This document shows positions 45,828 through 54,131 of a DNA stretch of 64,000 nucleotides, in pieces. The stretch is from contig NZ_JYKA01000010.1 in the NCBI RefSeq assembly GCF_001676875.1, positions 62,001 to 126,000 on the forward strand, given 5' to 3'. The notes below the pieces were generated by a model. The model was not told the DNA's origin. It did no database searches and saw only the letters and a list, made by a program, of their open reading frames with translations. Origin of the DNA: Chromobacterium subtsugae. GTDB lineage: Bacteria; Pseudomonadota; Gammaproteobacteria; Burkholderiales; Chromobacteriaceae. The translations under genes and the position numbers were made by a program. The stretch's first letter is position 1. Each line of letters begins with the position of its first letter.

Positions 45828-47150
45828 ATGCATATAGAGGAAACCGTTAGCAACCAACCGGCAGGCAATGGGCCTTGGAGCACGCTGATGGCCATGCGCA
45901 TCGGACCGCTGCCCTTGCCGCTCTATCTATCTCTCGCCGCCATTGTGGTCGCCGCGGCCATCGCGCATCGCCTGCCGAACGACCTGATCGGCGGCCTGGC
46001 GGTCATGATGTTGTCCGGCTTTCTGCTGGGCGAGCTAGGCAAGAGGCTTCCCGTGCTCAAGCATATCGGCGGCTCGGCCATTCTCTGCCTGTTTGTCCCC
46101 TCGGCATTGCTGGGATACAAGCTGTTTGACCCCGACATGCTGAAAGCGCTGACCACGGCGATGAAGACAGCCAATCTGCAATACCTCTACATTGCCTGTC
46201 TGGTGGTCGGCAGCATTCTCGGCATGAGCCACAAGGTTTTGGTGCAGGGCTTTTTGCGGATGTTCATCCCGCTGCTGGTGGGAACGCTGGGCGCCGTCGC
46301 CGCCGGCATGCTTGTCGGCCTATTATTCGGTTACACCCCTTGGCACACCTTCTTCTACATCATCATTCCCATTTTGGGCGGCGGCATCGGCGAGGGCATT
46401 CTGCCGCTCTCCATCGGCTATTCCGAAATGACCCGAATCCCGCAGGCTCAGATTGTCGCCACACTGATTCCCGCGGCCCTGATCGGCAATGTCGTCGCCA
46501 TCCTGCTGGCCGGCCTGCTCCACTTCTACGGCAAGAAGCGCCCGCGATTCAGCGGCAATGGCATGTTGGTCAAAACCGGGGAAGATCGGGAATTGCTGGC
46601 CGCGCAGCATGAAGCGCCGATCAACTTGAGCTTGATGGGAAGCGGCTTGCTGCTCACCTGTTCTTTTTTCACCCTGGGGTCTTTATTTGCCCCGATTACC
46701 GGCATCCCGGGGCCGATCCTGATGATTATCACAGCCGCCCTGGTCAAGGTGAGCAGGGTGATGCCGGCGCAGGTGGAGCTGGGGTCCTACCAGATGTACA
46801 AGTTCATGACCAGCAATCTGACATTCGCCATCCTGGTTGGGCTGGGCACCCTCTTCGTGCCATGGAACCAGATGGCGGCTTCCGTCACCCCCGGGTATGT
46901 TCTGCTCTGCGCGGTGATCGTGCTGGCCATGGTGGCCAGCGGCTTCGGCATCGGCTTGTTGCTGAAGATGTATCCGGTGGAGTCGGCCATTGTCGCCGCC
47001 TGCCATAGCGGCCTGGGCGGCACCGGCGACGTGGCGATCCTGTCGGCCGCCAACCGGATGGAAATGATGCCCTTCGCGCAAATCTCGACCCGCATCGGCG
47101 GGGCGGCCATGATCGTTCTGGCCACGCTGCTGATGAAGCTTCTCCACTAG
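45828..47150 (+). CDS. 2-hydroxycarboxylate transporter (2HCT/CitS-MaeN family)
   Basis: The 440-residue membrane protein has about 11 helices and the two GGxG re-entrant loops of the 2HCT family: IIPILGGGIGEGILPLS and CHSGLGGTGDVAILSAANRMEMMPFAQISTRIGGA. The conserved arginine that binds the substrate carboxylate is in the last motif. Known members import citrate, malate or lactate-type 2-hydroxy acids, mostly with sodium ions. It is 63 bp downstream of the leuD-like gene and presumably in the same LysR-controlled operon. The exact substrate is open. Confidence 0.9.
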   Translation: MHIEETVSNQPAGNGPWSTLMAMRIGPLPLPLYLSLAAIVVAAAIAHRLPNDLIGGLAVMMLSGFLLGELGKRLPVLKHIGGSAILCLFVPSALLGYKLFDPDMLKALTTAMKTANLQYLYIACLVVGSILGMSHKVLVQGFLRMFIPLLVGTLGAVAAGMLVGLLFGYTPWHTFFYIIIPILGGGIGEGILPLSIGYSEMTRIPQAQIVATLIPAALIGNVVAILLAGLLHFYGKKRPRFSGNGMLVKTGEDRELLAAQHEAPINLSLMGSGLLLTCSFFTLGSLFAPITGIPGPILMIITAALVKVSRVMPAQVELGSYQMYKFMTSNLTFAILVGLGTLFVPWNQMAASVTPGYVLLCAVIVLAMVASGFGIGLLLKMYPVESAIVAACHSGLGGTGDVAILSAANRMEMMPFAQISTRIGGAAMIVLATLLMKLLH

Positions 47151-47418
47151 CGATCAACCCCAAAAGAAACCGCGGCCACTCAATCGCCTCCCGCTCAGAG
47201 AGGCTTTGCGCCCGCGCTCTTGTCAGGCAGCGCCAGCGGAGTATCGAGAATCTGAGACGAAAGAACCACTCCATGCATTGCGTGCGGGACGCCCTCCCGT
47301 CCGCGAGAGCATGACTTGAGCCAGGGGGACTTGCCGGAGATTGGCAGTCAAGACGTAGTGTCCGACGTCTTAGGCGCAAGCGTGGGCTGAATCTCCGCCA
47401 GGTAAACAACTCGAGGGT

Positions 47419-47535
47419 GGGCCGATAACAATAGGCGCCTTGCCGCAGTTGAATTGCCGCGGTGGCGCATCGAATGCTGACGCGGTAAGTGCTGATCAGA
47501 AAGTTGGCCCGCTTTTCGCCGCTGGTTTTTCCGAG
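47419..47535 (-). pseudogene. IS3-family transposase (orfB) remnant
   Basis: On the minus strand this 117-bp stretch translates in one frame as about 39 residues, including FLISTYRVSIR and AAIQLRQGAYCYRP. These match the start of IS3-family OrfB from memory (typically STYRVSIRRAC...YYYRP). Stops or changed frame follow on both sides and no terminal repeats were found. It therefore appears to be an old fragment left at the border of the secretion locus. Confidence 0.45.
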
Positions 47536-47610
47536 GGGAGGTCAATGTTGACCCGGGGAGATTGGGTCACCGAGCTGGCTGCAGATCAGTCAGCCTGAAT
47601 ATCGCCAAAC

Positions 47611-47657
47611 GGCAAAACGAAACGGCGGCATCCACCTGCGCGGACGCCGCCGTTTTT
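47611..47657 (-). terminator. Terminator of the coupling-protein operon
   Basis: AACGGCGGC (47621-47629) and GCCGCCGTT (47646-47654) pair around a partly paired loop, and on the minus strand a T-rich tract (TTTCGTTTT) follows. It lies just past the stop of the gene ending at 47673. Confidence 0.75.
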
Positions 47658-47672
47658 GTCGCGCGAGACGCG

Positions 47673-50393
47673 CTAAACCTGAGCGCGCTCTTCTTCCGCC
47701 TCGGCCAGCAGCAGCTCCAGGAACTGCCCGGCGTCCTCGCTGCCCAGAATATAGCCGGCCTGCTGGTCCATCTCGTCCAGTTCCCGCTCCGCGTCGCCGC
47801 CGCGCCCCAGCAGAGTCGCCAGCGCGGCATCAATGCGCATGGCCTGTTTGAGCAAGCCGTGCTCCTCGGCCAGCGCCTCGCACTCCAGCAGCACCTCGCT
47901 CAGATAAGGATCGACCCCGCCTTCCTCTTCCTGATGGCTCTGCGGCTCGGCTTCGCCGCCGGCGCCGAAGAAACCCGCCAGATCCGCCAGGTCGAAATTG
48001 CCGCCCGGCGCTTCCTCCGGCTCGGCCTCGGTTTCGGTGGCATGGAAAAAGGCCGCGGCGGAGAAGCCGGTCAGCGGCAACGGCGCATGTTCCTCCTCCG
48101 CGACCGCATCCGGCGCCGCTACGCCGGCTTTGGCCTCGGCCGGCATCCGCTCCCGTTCCGCATCGCTCGCCGCTCCGCCCTCCAGCTCGGCCTGCTCCAG
48201 CAGGCTGTCGGCATAGCCGGCCAGCTGATCCGGCGACATTCTGGCGCCCAGCGCCGCCTCCTCGCGCTCGGCCATCCGCTCCACCATCGGCACATCCGCC
48301 AGCATGCCGCCGGCCAATTCGGCCACCACTGCCGCCCGCATCAACAAGCCATGTTCGGCTTGCAGATCGCTGATGCGCACGAAAACATCCTCTTCCAGAG
48401 CGCCGGCCGCCTGCTCCGCCGCGCTCCAGCCGGACCCCGGGTCGGCAGGGATCTCGCGCTGCTCGGCCAGGCGGAACAGCTGCTCGACATCATCAAAGAT
48501 GCGCCGCTTGAAGCGCAGCATCGACTCGCCGCCCTTGCCAGGCTCGGACACGCCCATCACATCCTGCATGATCTTGTCGGCGGCCAGCGCCTTTGACATG
48601 TCGTTGCCCAGCGGGAACAGCGTGTTGTGCTTGGCGTCCTTCGCCACCGCGCCGTCCAGTTGCACATAGAAGGTATTCATCTTGATCAGATGATTGCGGT
48701 TCATGAACCAGGCCTGGCCTTCCGCCATGTCCACCAGATCCAGATAGGTCAGCCGGTTTTCCTCGCGGTAGCTGGCGTCGCCGGTATCCACCAGCCGGTC
48801 GGAATTTTCCAGCTTGCGCTTGCCTCCGGCCCAGGCATACACGCCCTGGCCCGCGCGCTTGATGGCGATGTCGGCGGTTTCCTGGTCTTCGGTTTTCAGG
48901 AAGATCTTCATGCCGGTGTTGGCCAGGATGCGCGAGGCCTCGATCTCCGAACCCTTTTTGAACGATGGATAATCCTGGCCGGCGAAGATCACGCTGACGC
49001 CCAGCGAACGCGCCTGCGCCGCCACGTCGCCGAACCCCTCCACCGCGTAAGAGCCGTATTCGTCCATGATGGCCAGGAGCGCGGTGTCGGAGTTGGTGGG
49101 ACGCGAGTCGACGATCTCCTGCTTGCTGCCGGTGAGCTGGGCCTTCAGCGACACCGACAGCGCGTTCTTGATGCCCGCCACCGTCAACCGGCCCAGGTTG
49201 GCCAGCGACGACGGCGCCTTTTCCAGCGCCGGCAGCATCACGTACAAGATGCGGCGGTTGTAGACCACGTCCTGGAAATCGACATCGCCCCACTCCACAT
49301 TGCAGATATGGCCATAGGTGCCGGACAGCAGGCCCAAGAGTTCGGTGAACTGCATGGTGAGGAAGCCGTGCTGCTTGCTGGCCTGCTCCCAGTAGGTGTC
49401 GAAGGCGGCGGGATCGTTGTTTTTGGCGTTGATCGCCTCGCGAAAGCCCGGCAGCTCATCCAGATAGCCGGTGAGCTGTTCGCGGGCGTAACCGGGGATG
49501 CTCTCGTCGCTTTCCAGCTCTCCCAGCTTGTCCAGCCGCATGTAGTCGCGCAGCGCCTGCACCGACAGCGTGATCTTGCCGGCGTCGCGCATGGCCACCA
49601 GGCCGCGCATCAGCGCCCGTATCATCGCCTCGGCCCGGCCGCGCCACATCGCGCCGTCGCCGCCGCCATCCGGCCGCATCAGGCCGGTCACCAGCTCGGT
49701 CAGCGTGTCGGCCGAACCATAGGTGAAGGGGTTGAAGGTATTGGAGTGGATCTGCCCCAGCAAGTCCATCTTGTCCTTGGCGCCGCCGGCGTCGTCATCG
49801 TCCAGGATCGCCAGCTTCTCGAAACCGGTGGAGGAGATGAAGTTGAGCACCAAGAGGTCGTCCTCGCGGCCATACATCTTGGCCATGGTGACGATGTCGA
49901 ACCAGGTTTTCGGATCGGACTTGCCGTCCACCATGATCACGCCCGAGCCATGGCCGATCGCCTGGCAGATCAGCCCCTCCAGCGCCACGGTCTTGCCGCC
50001 GCCGGTGGTGCCGAACAGGGTGGCGTGCACGCGCATGGTGTCGTCGCTGACCCAAATCTCTTCCTTGGTATCCATGGCGTTGCCCATGCACCAGACGCCT
50101 TTGCCGCCCTTGTCCGGCGGCCCTTCCATCCGGGTCCAGGCCAGCTTTTTGTCGCCGCCGGGCACCGGTTTCCAGAACGGCCCCTTCGGGTGGTCTATCA
50201 CCCGGTTGCGCGACATCAGCATCGCTGCGCCGGCGAAAGCCAGCGTGAACAGCGGGAAAATCGGGCACAGCAGGTAGACCACGCCCAGGCCGGTCAGAAA
50301 CGCCGGCTCTTGGCGGCGCAGCCAACCCAGCACCTTGTGGGAAAAGGGAACGACGTCGCGTTCAACCTGACTCCGACGCATCGGGGCCGCCAT
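47673..50393 (-). CDS. Type IV coupling ATPase, TrbC(IncI)/DotL-like
   Basis: The 906-residue protein couples substrates to a type IVB secretion or conjugation channel. Two membrane helices lie at about residues 32-62. The VirD4-like ATPase domain has Walker A FGTTGGGKT (about 128-136) and Walker B LLAIMDEYG (about 445). The region EVWGDVDF-type and RILYVMLPALEK strands complete the RecA-like fold. The last 250 residues are acidic, Ala/Glu-rich and unusual, recalling the C-terminal tail of DotL that docks adaptor proteins. The ATG at 50393 is preferred over a TTG three bases earlier. It is the last gene of the minus-strand run. Confidence 0.85.
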   Translation of the reverse strand: MAAPMRRSQVERDVVPFSHKVLGWLRRQEPAFLTGLGVVYLLCPIFPLFTLAFAGAAMLMSRNRVIDHPKGPFWKPVPGGDKKLAWTRMEGPPDKGGKGVWCMGNAMDTKEEIWVSDDTMRVHATLFGTTGGGKTVALEGLICQAIGHGSGVIMVDGKSDPKTWFDIVTMAKMYGREDDLLVLNFISSTGFEKLAILDDDDAGGAKDKMDLLGQIHSNTFNPFTYGSADTLTELVTGLMRPDGGGDGAMWRGRAEAMIRALMRGLVAMRDAGKITLSVQALRDYMRLDKLGELESDESIPGYAREQLTGYLDELPGFREAINAKNNDPAAFDTYWEQASKQHGFLTMQFTELLGLLSGTYGHICNVEWGDVDFQDVVYNRRILYVMLPALEKAPSSLANLGRLTVAGIKNALSVSLKAQLTGSKQEIVDSRPTNSDTALLAIMDEYGSYAVEGFGDVAAQARSLGVSVIFAGQDYPSFKKGSEIEASRILANTGMKIFLKTEDQETADIAIKRAGQGVYAWAGGKRKLENSDRLVDTGDASYREENRLTYLDLVDMAEGQAWFMNRNHLIKMNTFYVQLDGAVAKDAKHNTLFPLGNDMSKALAADKIMQDVMGVSEPGKGGESMLRFKRRIFDDVEQLFRLAEQREIPADPGSGWSAAEQAAGALEEDVFVRISDLQAEHGLLMRAAVVAELAGGMLADVPMVERMAEREEAALGARMSPDQLAGYADSLLEQAELEGGAASDAERERMPAEAKAGVAAPDAVAEEEHAPLPLTGFSAAAFFHATETEAEPEEAPGGNFDLADLAGFFGAGGEAEPQSHQEEEGGVDPYLSEVLLECEALAEEHGLLKQAMRIDAALATLLGRGGDAERELDEMDQQAGYILGSEDAGQFLELLLAEAEEERAQV

Positions 50394-50447
50394 CAACGCA
50401 CCGCTTCCGGATATATGATTCGCATTGCCAGACTTGATCCTGTTTTC

Positions 50448-50852
50448 TTATTGCCGACCGGCCGTGCCGGCCTGTTCGGCGGCCTGCTCCACCGCATTCT
50501 GCATGCGCAGCCTGAGGCCGGAGTCCGCCGCCTGGTAAAGCTGGTCGAATGCCGCCGACCTGACTGCCTGGCGCTGGTATTCGCGCGTCTGGGCCTGCAG
50601 CTGCTGGACCTTGCCTTCCTGCAAATACCACGCCGCGGCCGCGACCGGAACGACGATCAGCGCGGAACAAATCACCACGCACATGCCGAACTGCGGCAGG
50701 AAACGCCGCACCGTCATGTCATTGGAGACCAGTTTGCGCTGATGCTGCTCGCCCAGATTGACCAGCCTGGCCAGGGAATCCTCCACGGCCATGAAGCGGT
50801 CATCCATCATCGCGATCAGGTCGCTCTCCAGTTTCTTGAGTTCCTCTTCCAT
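50448..50852 (-). CDS. Small single-pass membrane protein with coiled coils
   Basis: The 134-residue product starts at the ATG at 50852. Residues 1-50 are an acidic helix (EEELKKLESDLIAMMDDRF) likely to form a coiled coil. A membrane helix lies at 56-76, and the C-terminal half is a Gln/Ala-rich helix (VQQLQAQTREYQRQAVRS). The topology (N-in, C-out) resembles small accessory membrane proteins of type IVB loci, but no family is recognised. It lies between the coupling ATPase and the ArdC-N protein in the same run and is probably a structural part of the machine. Confidence 0.65.
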   Translation of the reverse strand: MEEELKKLESDLIAMMDDRFMAVEDSLARLVNLGEQHQRKLVSNDMTVRRFLPQFGMCVVICSALIVVPVAAAAWYLQEGKVQQLQAQTREYQRQAVRSAAFDQLYQAADSGLRLRMQNAVEQAAEQAGTAGRQ

Positions 50853-50897
50853 GGCAACCACCGTCAGATTGAACAAAGCATTGCGTAAACCACCGCG

Positions 50898-52850
50898 CTA
50901 AAAGCCGAGCGCGGCGTCGTCCAGCGCCGGCCTGCCGGCCTTGGGCTGCGGCGCGGCCGCGCGCTCGGGCTTACCCGCCGCGGGCGGGGAAAGGAAATCT
51001 CCCTCGATCACCGACTCGATGAAGTCGTAGAAACGGCCGCTGCTCAACGCCCTTTGCTTGCCGGCGTCGTCAAAGCTGACCACCCAGCCGCCGCTGCCGG
51101 ACTTGCTGCTGATGCTGGCCACGCCTTCAACCAACTTGAGTTTGTCGCCGATCTTGGGCATATAGCCGACCAAGGGCGCGAAATAGCTGGCGTAGCTGCG
51201 GATCTGCGAATCCTTGGATTCGACATACTGCTGAAACTGGATCTTCCAGCCCGCCGCGTCCACCGCGTCCATCAGCCGCTGGGCGTCGCAATGCGGAGCA
51301 TCCTCGCGAAAAGCCAGGTAAACGGCGCTGGGCGTCATCCGCGAATCGTCGTCGGCGATCTGGCGCACCAGCCCCAGTTCGATCACATCCTGGTGCCCCA
51401 CTTTCAGCCAGCCGCCCTTGCCGTCGCGGAAAGGCTGGATGGAAATCTCGCGCGCCGGCGCCGCGGGTTCGGCGCCGCCGATCACGGCTATCTTCCCCGC
51501 CGAGCCGGCGGACGGCATCTCAATCGCCGCGGCCATCCTCGCCTGCCGCTGCGACTCTCCGTCTTTTTCCAGCAGATGGCCCACCTCCTCGCCGCGCTCG
51601 CGCAGGAACATGCCGAACAGCTCGCGCGCCTTGGCCGCCGCGCCGTCGAACATTCCTCCCATCACCGCGCCTTGCGCCCAATGCTGGAATTTTTCATGGA
51701 TGGCGGCGTCGGTTTCGGCCAGCACCTGCTGCGCGCCGAAGTGGCTGGCCAGCTGATGCGCCAGCTCCGGCGCCGTCAGCAGCGCGACATCCATCAGCAA
51801 GGCATGACGGCGGGCTTCGCGCGCCATTTCCCGCTCGGTTTCCCCGGCATCCGCCAGTTGGCCGCCCGCGATCTGCGCCTCCGGCGTCGCGGCGGACGGC
51901 TGCGCTTGCGGGGCGGACGTGTCGCCGCCCTCCAGCAGATTGCCGCGCACGAACTGCCGCTCGATTTCCATCAGCCGCGCCAAGGTAGGCGATAGCTGGC
52001 CGAGCCAGCCCAGCACCTGCTCCACCTGGTGCGCGCCATGGAACCATTCCATGAAGTCGATTTCGCCCATGCGCTGCAACAGCGGTATCGCTCCGCCCAG
52101 TTGCCGCCCCTCGGCCGGCATCGCGGCGCCGAAACCTATCATGCCCATCAGGAGGGCGGAGACGATATGCGCCCACAGCTCTTCCAGCGGATCGTCCGGA
52201 CCGTGATGCCGCGGCCGGCGCTTCGCCGCCCTCGGCCGCTTCTCGTGTTGCGCCGCCCACTGCGCCGCCTTGCGCAGCCGGGCCGCGTTGTACTCCCGCA
52301 TATTGCGGAAGTAGCCGGCTTGCGGCACGCGGATGATCTCGCCCACCGGGTCGTAGATCGCGGCCGCGCCGCCGCTTTCCTCGCGCAGCCCCAGCTCGCC
52401 CAGGATGGCGCCCACCAGTTGCTGCAGTTTGCCGCCGCCGGCATGCGCGGCGGCCGGGTGCGCCGACAATGGCGGCAAACCGAGAATCTGCGCGCCGTTG
52501 AACACCGAGCATCCTTTGAGCGCCGGTCCCGCCGGCCCTGTCAACGCCTGCATCGGCCGGGCGAAAAGCAGCAGACCGGCGCGCGCGCCCGGCGCCAGCC
52601 CCAGTCCCAGCGACTGTATCTGCTTGTAGCTCAGCCAGCGCGGATCGCTAGACGCGGCCGGCAGCGCCGACTGGAGCAACAGGTGGTTGATGCCTTGGTA
52701 AACCGTTCCAGTCAGCGGGTTGAAATGGCGCGCGCCGGCCAACGGAGCCGCGAAGACATGCTCCGCGCCCAGCGCGGCCACTTGTTCGTGAATCCGCTGC
52801 GCGGCTTCTTGCGCATAAGCCCGGCGGCCATGCGGATGCCTATCCATCAT
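50898..52850 (-). CDS. ArdC N-terminal-domain protein of the secretion locus
   Basis: The 650-residue protein begins at the ATG at 52850, preceded by AGGGAGAG. Residues 10-95 match the ArdC N-terminal (DUF1738) ssDNA-binding domain: RHFNPLTGTVYQGINHLLL and SSDPRWLSYKQIQSLGLGLAPG. ArdC proteins normally continue into an HExxH zincin, but no HExxH occurs here. The middle is helical and Ala-rich. The C-terminal 150 residues hold an unknown alpha/beta domain (VIELGLVRQIADDD, SQIRSYASYFAPLVGYMPKIGDKL). The stop of the upstream gene overlaps the start. The role may be handling incoming or outgoing single-stranded DNA. Confidence 0.7.
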   Translation of the reverse strand: MMDRHPHGRRAYAQEAAQRIHEQVAALGAEHVFAAPLAGARHFNPLTGTVYQGINHLLLQSALPAASSDPRWLSYKQIQSLGLGLAPGARAGLLLFARPMQALTGPAGPALKGCSVFNGAQILGLPPLSAHPAAAHAGGGKLQQLVGAILGELGLREESGGAAAIYDPVGEIIRVPQAGYFRNMREYNAARLRKAAQWAAQHEKRPRAAKRRPRHHGPDDPLEELWAHIVSALLMGMIGFGAAMPAEGRQLGGAIPLLQRMGEIDFMEWFHGAHQVEQVLGWLGQLSPTLARLMEIERQFVRGNLLEGGDTSAPQAQPSAATPEAQIAGGQLADAGETEREMAREARRHALLMDVALLTAPELAHQLASHFGAQQVLAETDAAIHEKFQHWAQGAVMGGMFDGAAAKARELFGMFLRERGEEVGHLLEKDGESQRQARMAAAIEMPSAGSAGKIAVIGGAEPAAPAREISIQPFRDGKGGWLKVGHQDVIELGLVRQIADDDSRMTPSAVYLAFREDAPHCDAQRLMDAVDAAGWKIQFQQYVESKDSQIRSYASYFAPLVGYMPKIGDKLKLVEGVASISSKSGSGGWVVSFDDAGKQRALSSGRFYDFIESVIEGDFLSPPAAGKPERAAAPQPKAGRPALDDAALGF

Positions 52851-53263
52851 TGCGCTCTCCCTTGATACAGGCCGGCGATGGACCGATGCAGTTCGTCTTC
52901 GCCGCGTCCGCTCATCGACCCCAGCGTAGCCAACGCCGCCAGATAGTCCGCCACCGCGCGGGCGAACACCGGATCGGCGCCGCAATCCTGCCGCATACGC
53001 GGCAAAGCGGCATCATCCAGCGGCGCGAACGCCACGTCGTGGTCCTCCGCCAACAGCGCCATCACGCACATGCGCTCGATGGCCAGCTGTAAAAAGGGCA
53101 GATACGCCCAGCGCGCGTCCTCTTCGTCGTCCAGCGCCTCCGGCGGCAGCTCGCGAGCCAGCCCCATTTCCCGCAGGTCCGGCTCCCGCGGCGCATCCGG
53201 CGGCAGGCGCGGAGCATGGCTCTCGGCGCGGAATCCAGTCAGCTCAACACTTTGCATAGTCAT
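52847..53263 (-). CDS. Hypothetical acidic protein coupled to the ArdC-N gene
   Basis: The 138-residue product is acidic and helical, with no signal or membrane segment. Features are Pro/Asp/Glu-rich N-terminal LPPEALDDEEDARWAYLPFL and a helical AVADYLAALATLGSMSGRGEDELHRSI end. Its stop overlaps the start of the ArdC-N gene (ATGA), so the two are translated together. The gene is preceded by an AT-rich promoter-like region shared with other genes of this locus. The family is not recognised. Confidence 0.6.
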   Translation of the reverse strand: MTMQSVELTGFRAESHAPRLPPDAPREPDLREMGLARELPPEALDDEEDARWAYLPFLQLAIERMCVMALLAEDHDVAFAPLDDAALPRMRQDCGADPVFARAVADYLAALATLGSMSGRGEDELHRSIAGLYQGRAQ

Positions 53264-53269
53264 ATGAAA

Positions 53270-53311
53270 AATTATATTAAAATTACTACTTAAATATAAC
53301 TATTAAAATAC
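53270..53311. promoter_or_regulatory. AT-rich promoter region with ACTATTA-like words
   Basis: This patch contains TTACTACTT and AACTATTAA, resembling the elements at 28566 and 28785. It lies immediately upstream of the minus-strand start at 53263 and is almost pure A/T. A -10 and -35 pair could not be fixed. Confidence 0.4.
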
Positions 53312-53339
53312 AGGGTCAAAAAAAACCTCGCATGCCGGA

Positions 53340-54077
53340 TCAAGCCCCGAGCGCAACCACGCGCCCGCCCGCCGGGTTTTCACGCGCGACGTCCAGGCCG
53401 CGGTACAGGCTTTCGATTTCCGCCGTATCCTGCGCCGCCGGCACCGCGCGCACCAGCGGCGCCACCACGCTGTCAGGCTCTACCGGCAAAACCGGGATGG
53501 CGTCCGCCTTTCCCGCCGCGGTGTTCTGCAGCGCGGCGCGCGCCGCCTCGCCCGGCCGCGGCGGCTGATCCAGCAGCGCGATGGCCTCCACGCGCCGCAC
53601 CATGCCAGACAGCGCGGAGCCGATGTCCTGCCGCAAGGTATGGCGATAGTTGACCGTGCCGCTCACTTTTGCCGTCGGCATCAGCAAGACGTGGTCGGCG
53701 TGGATGTCGCCATCCAGGCTGCCGGCCACCACCACCACCCGGGCGTGCAGATCGCCGCAGACATCGCCGCCCTGGCTGACGATGACGATGGGGTCGCAAT
53801 CGTCGATCGCGCCATTGGGAATCAGGTTGCCCATCACCCGGCCGGAAATCTTGACCCCGCGCCCGATGAAGATGTCGCCATGGATTTCCATGTCGATCTC
53901 GATCAGAGAACGGATCTGCTCGCGGGTGATCGTGGGCGAGCTGACCTTGGGCGGCATCTGGCCCGCGTCTTCAAACCTCTTGCCGGCTTCCTCCTCCAGC
54001 GCCTCGGATTGCTGGATGGAATGCAGCTTGTTGAGCGTGTCGCTGCCCAGCAGCATCTTCGCGAAGAATTTACGCAT
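53340..54077 (-). CDS. Bactofilin (polymer-forming cytoskeletal protein)
   Basis: The 245-residue protein has a bactofilin domain at about residues 55-150. The repeating beta-helix pattern is IEIDMEIHGDIFIGRGVKISGRVMGNL, then DLHARVVVVAGSLDGDIHADHVLLMPTAKVSGTVNY, as in bactofilins. The flanks are disordered. Bactofilins polymerise without nucleotides and position envelope machinery. This gene is inside the secretion locus, with 54 bp before and 76 bp after the neighbouring genes. It could act as a scaffold placing the channel, which is an inference from position. Confidence 0.88.
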   Translation of the reverse strand: MRKFFAKMLLGSDTLNKLHSIQQSEALEEEAGKRFEDAGQMPPKVSSPTITREQIRSLIEIDMEIHGDIFIGRGVKISGRVMGNLIPNGAIDDCDPIVIVSQGGDVCGDLHARVVVVAGSLDGDIHADHVLLMPTAKVSGTVNYRHTLRQDIGSALSGMVRRVEAIALLDQPPRPGEAARAALQNTAAGKADAIPVLPVEPDSVVAPLVRAVPAAQDTAEIESLYRGLDVARENPAGGRVVALGA

Positions 54078-54131
54078 GATTGGATCCTTTTAGTAGCTGG
54101 CGCGGCCCGTCCGCCTTGCCGCGCGCCCGAT

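Larger units (their letters stand above)
47151..47672. other. Intergenic region with a decayed transposase fragment
   Basis: About 520 bp separate the transporter gene from the coupling-protein gene. The right half contains an IS3-type transposase remnant and the terminator listed separately. The left part (47151-47410) carries no open frame with a ribosome site and could be degraded sequence of the same element. Confidence 0.5.
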
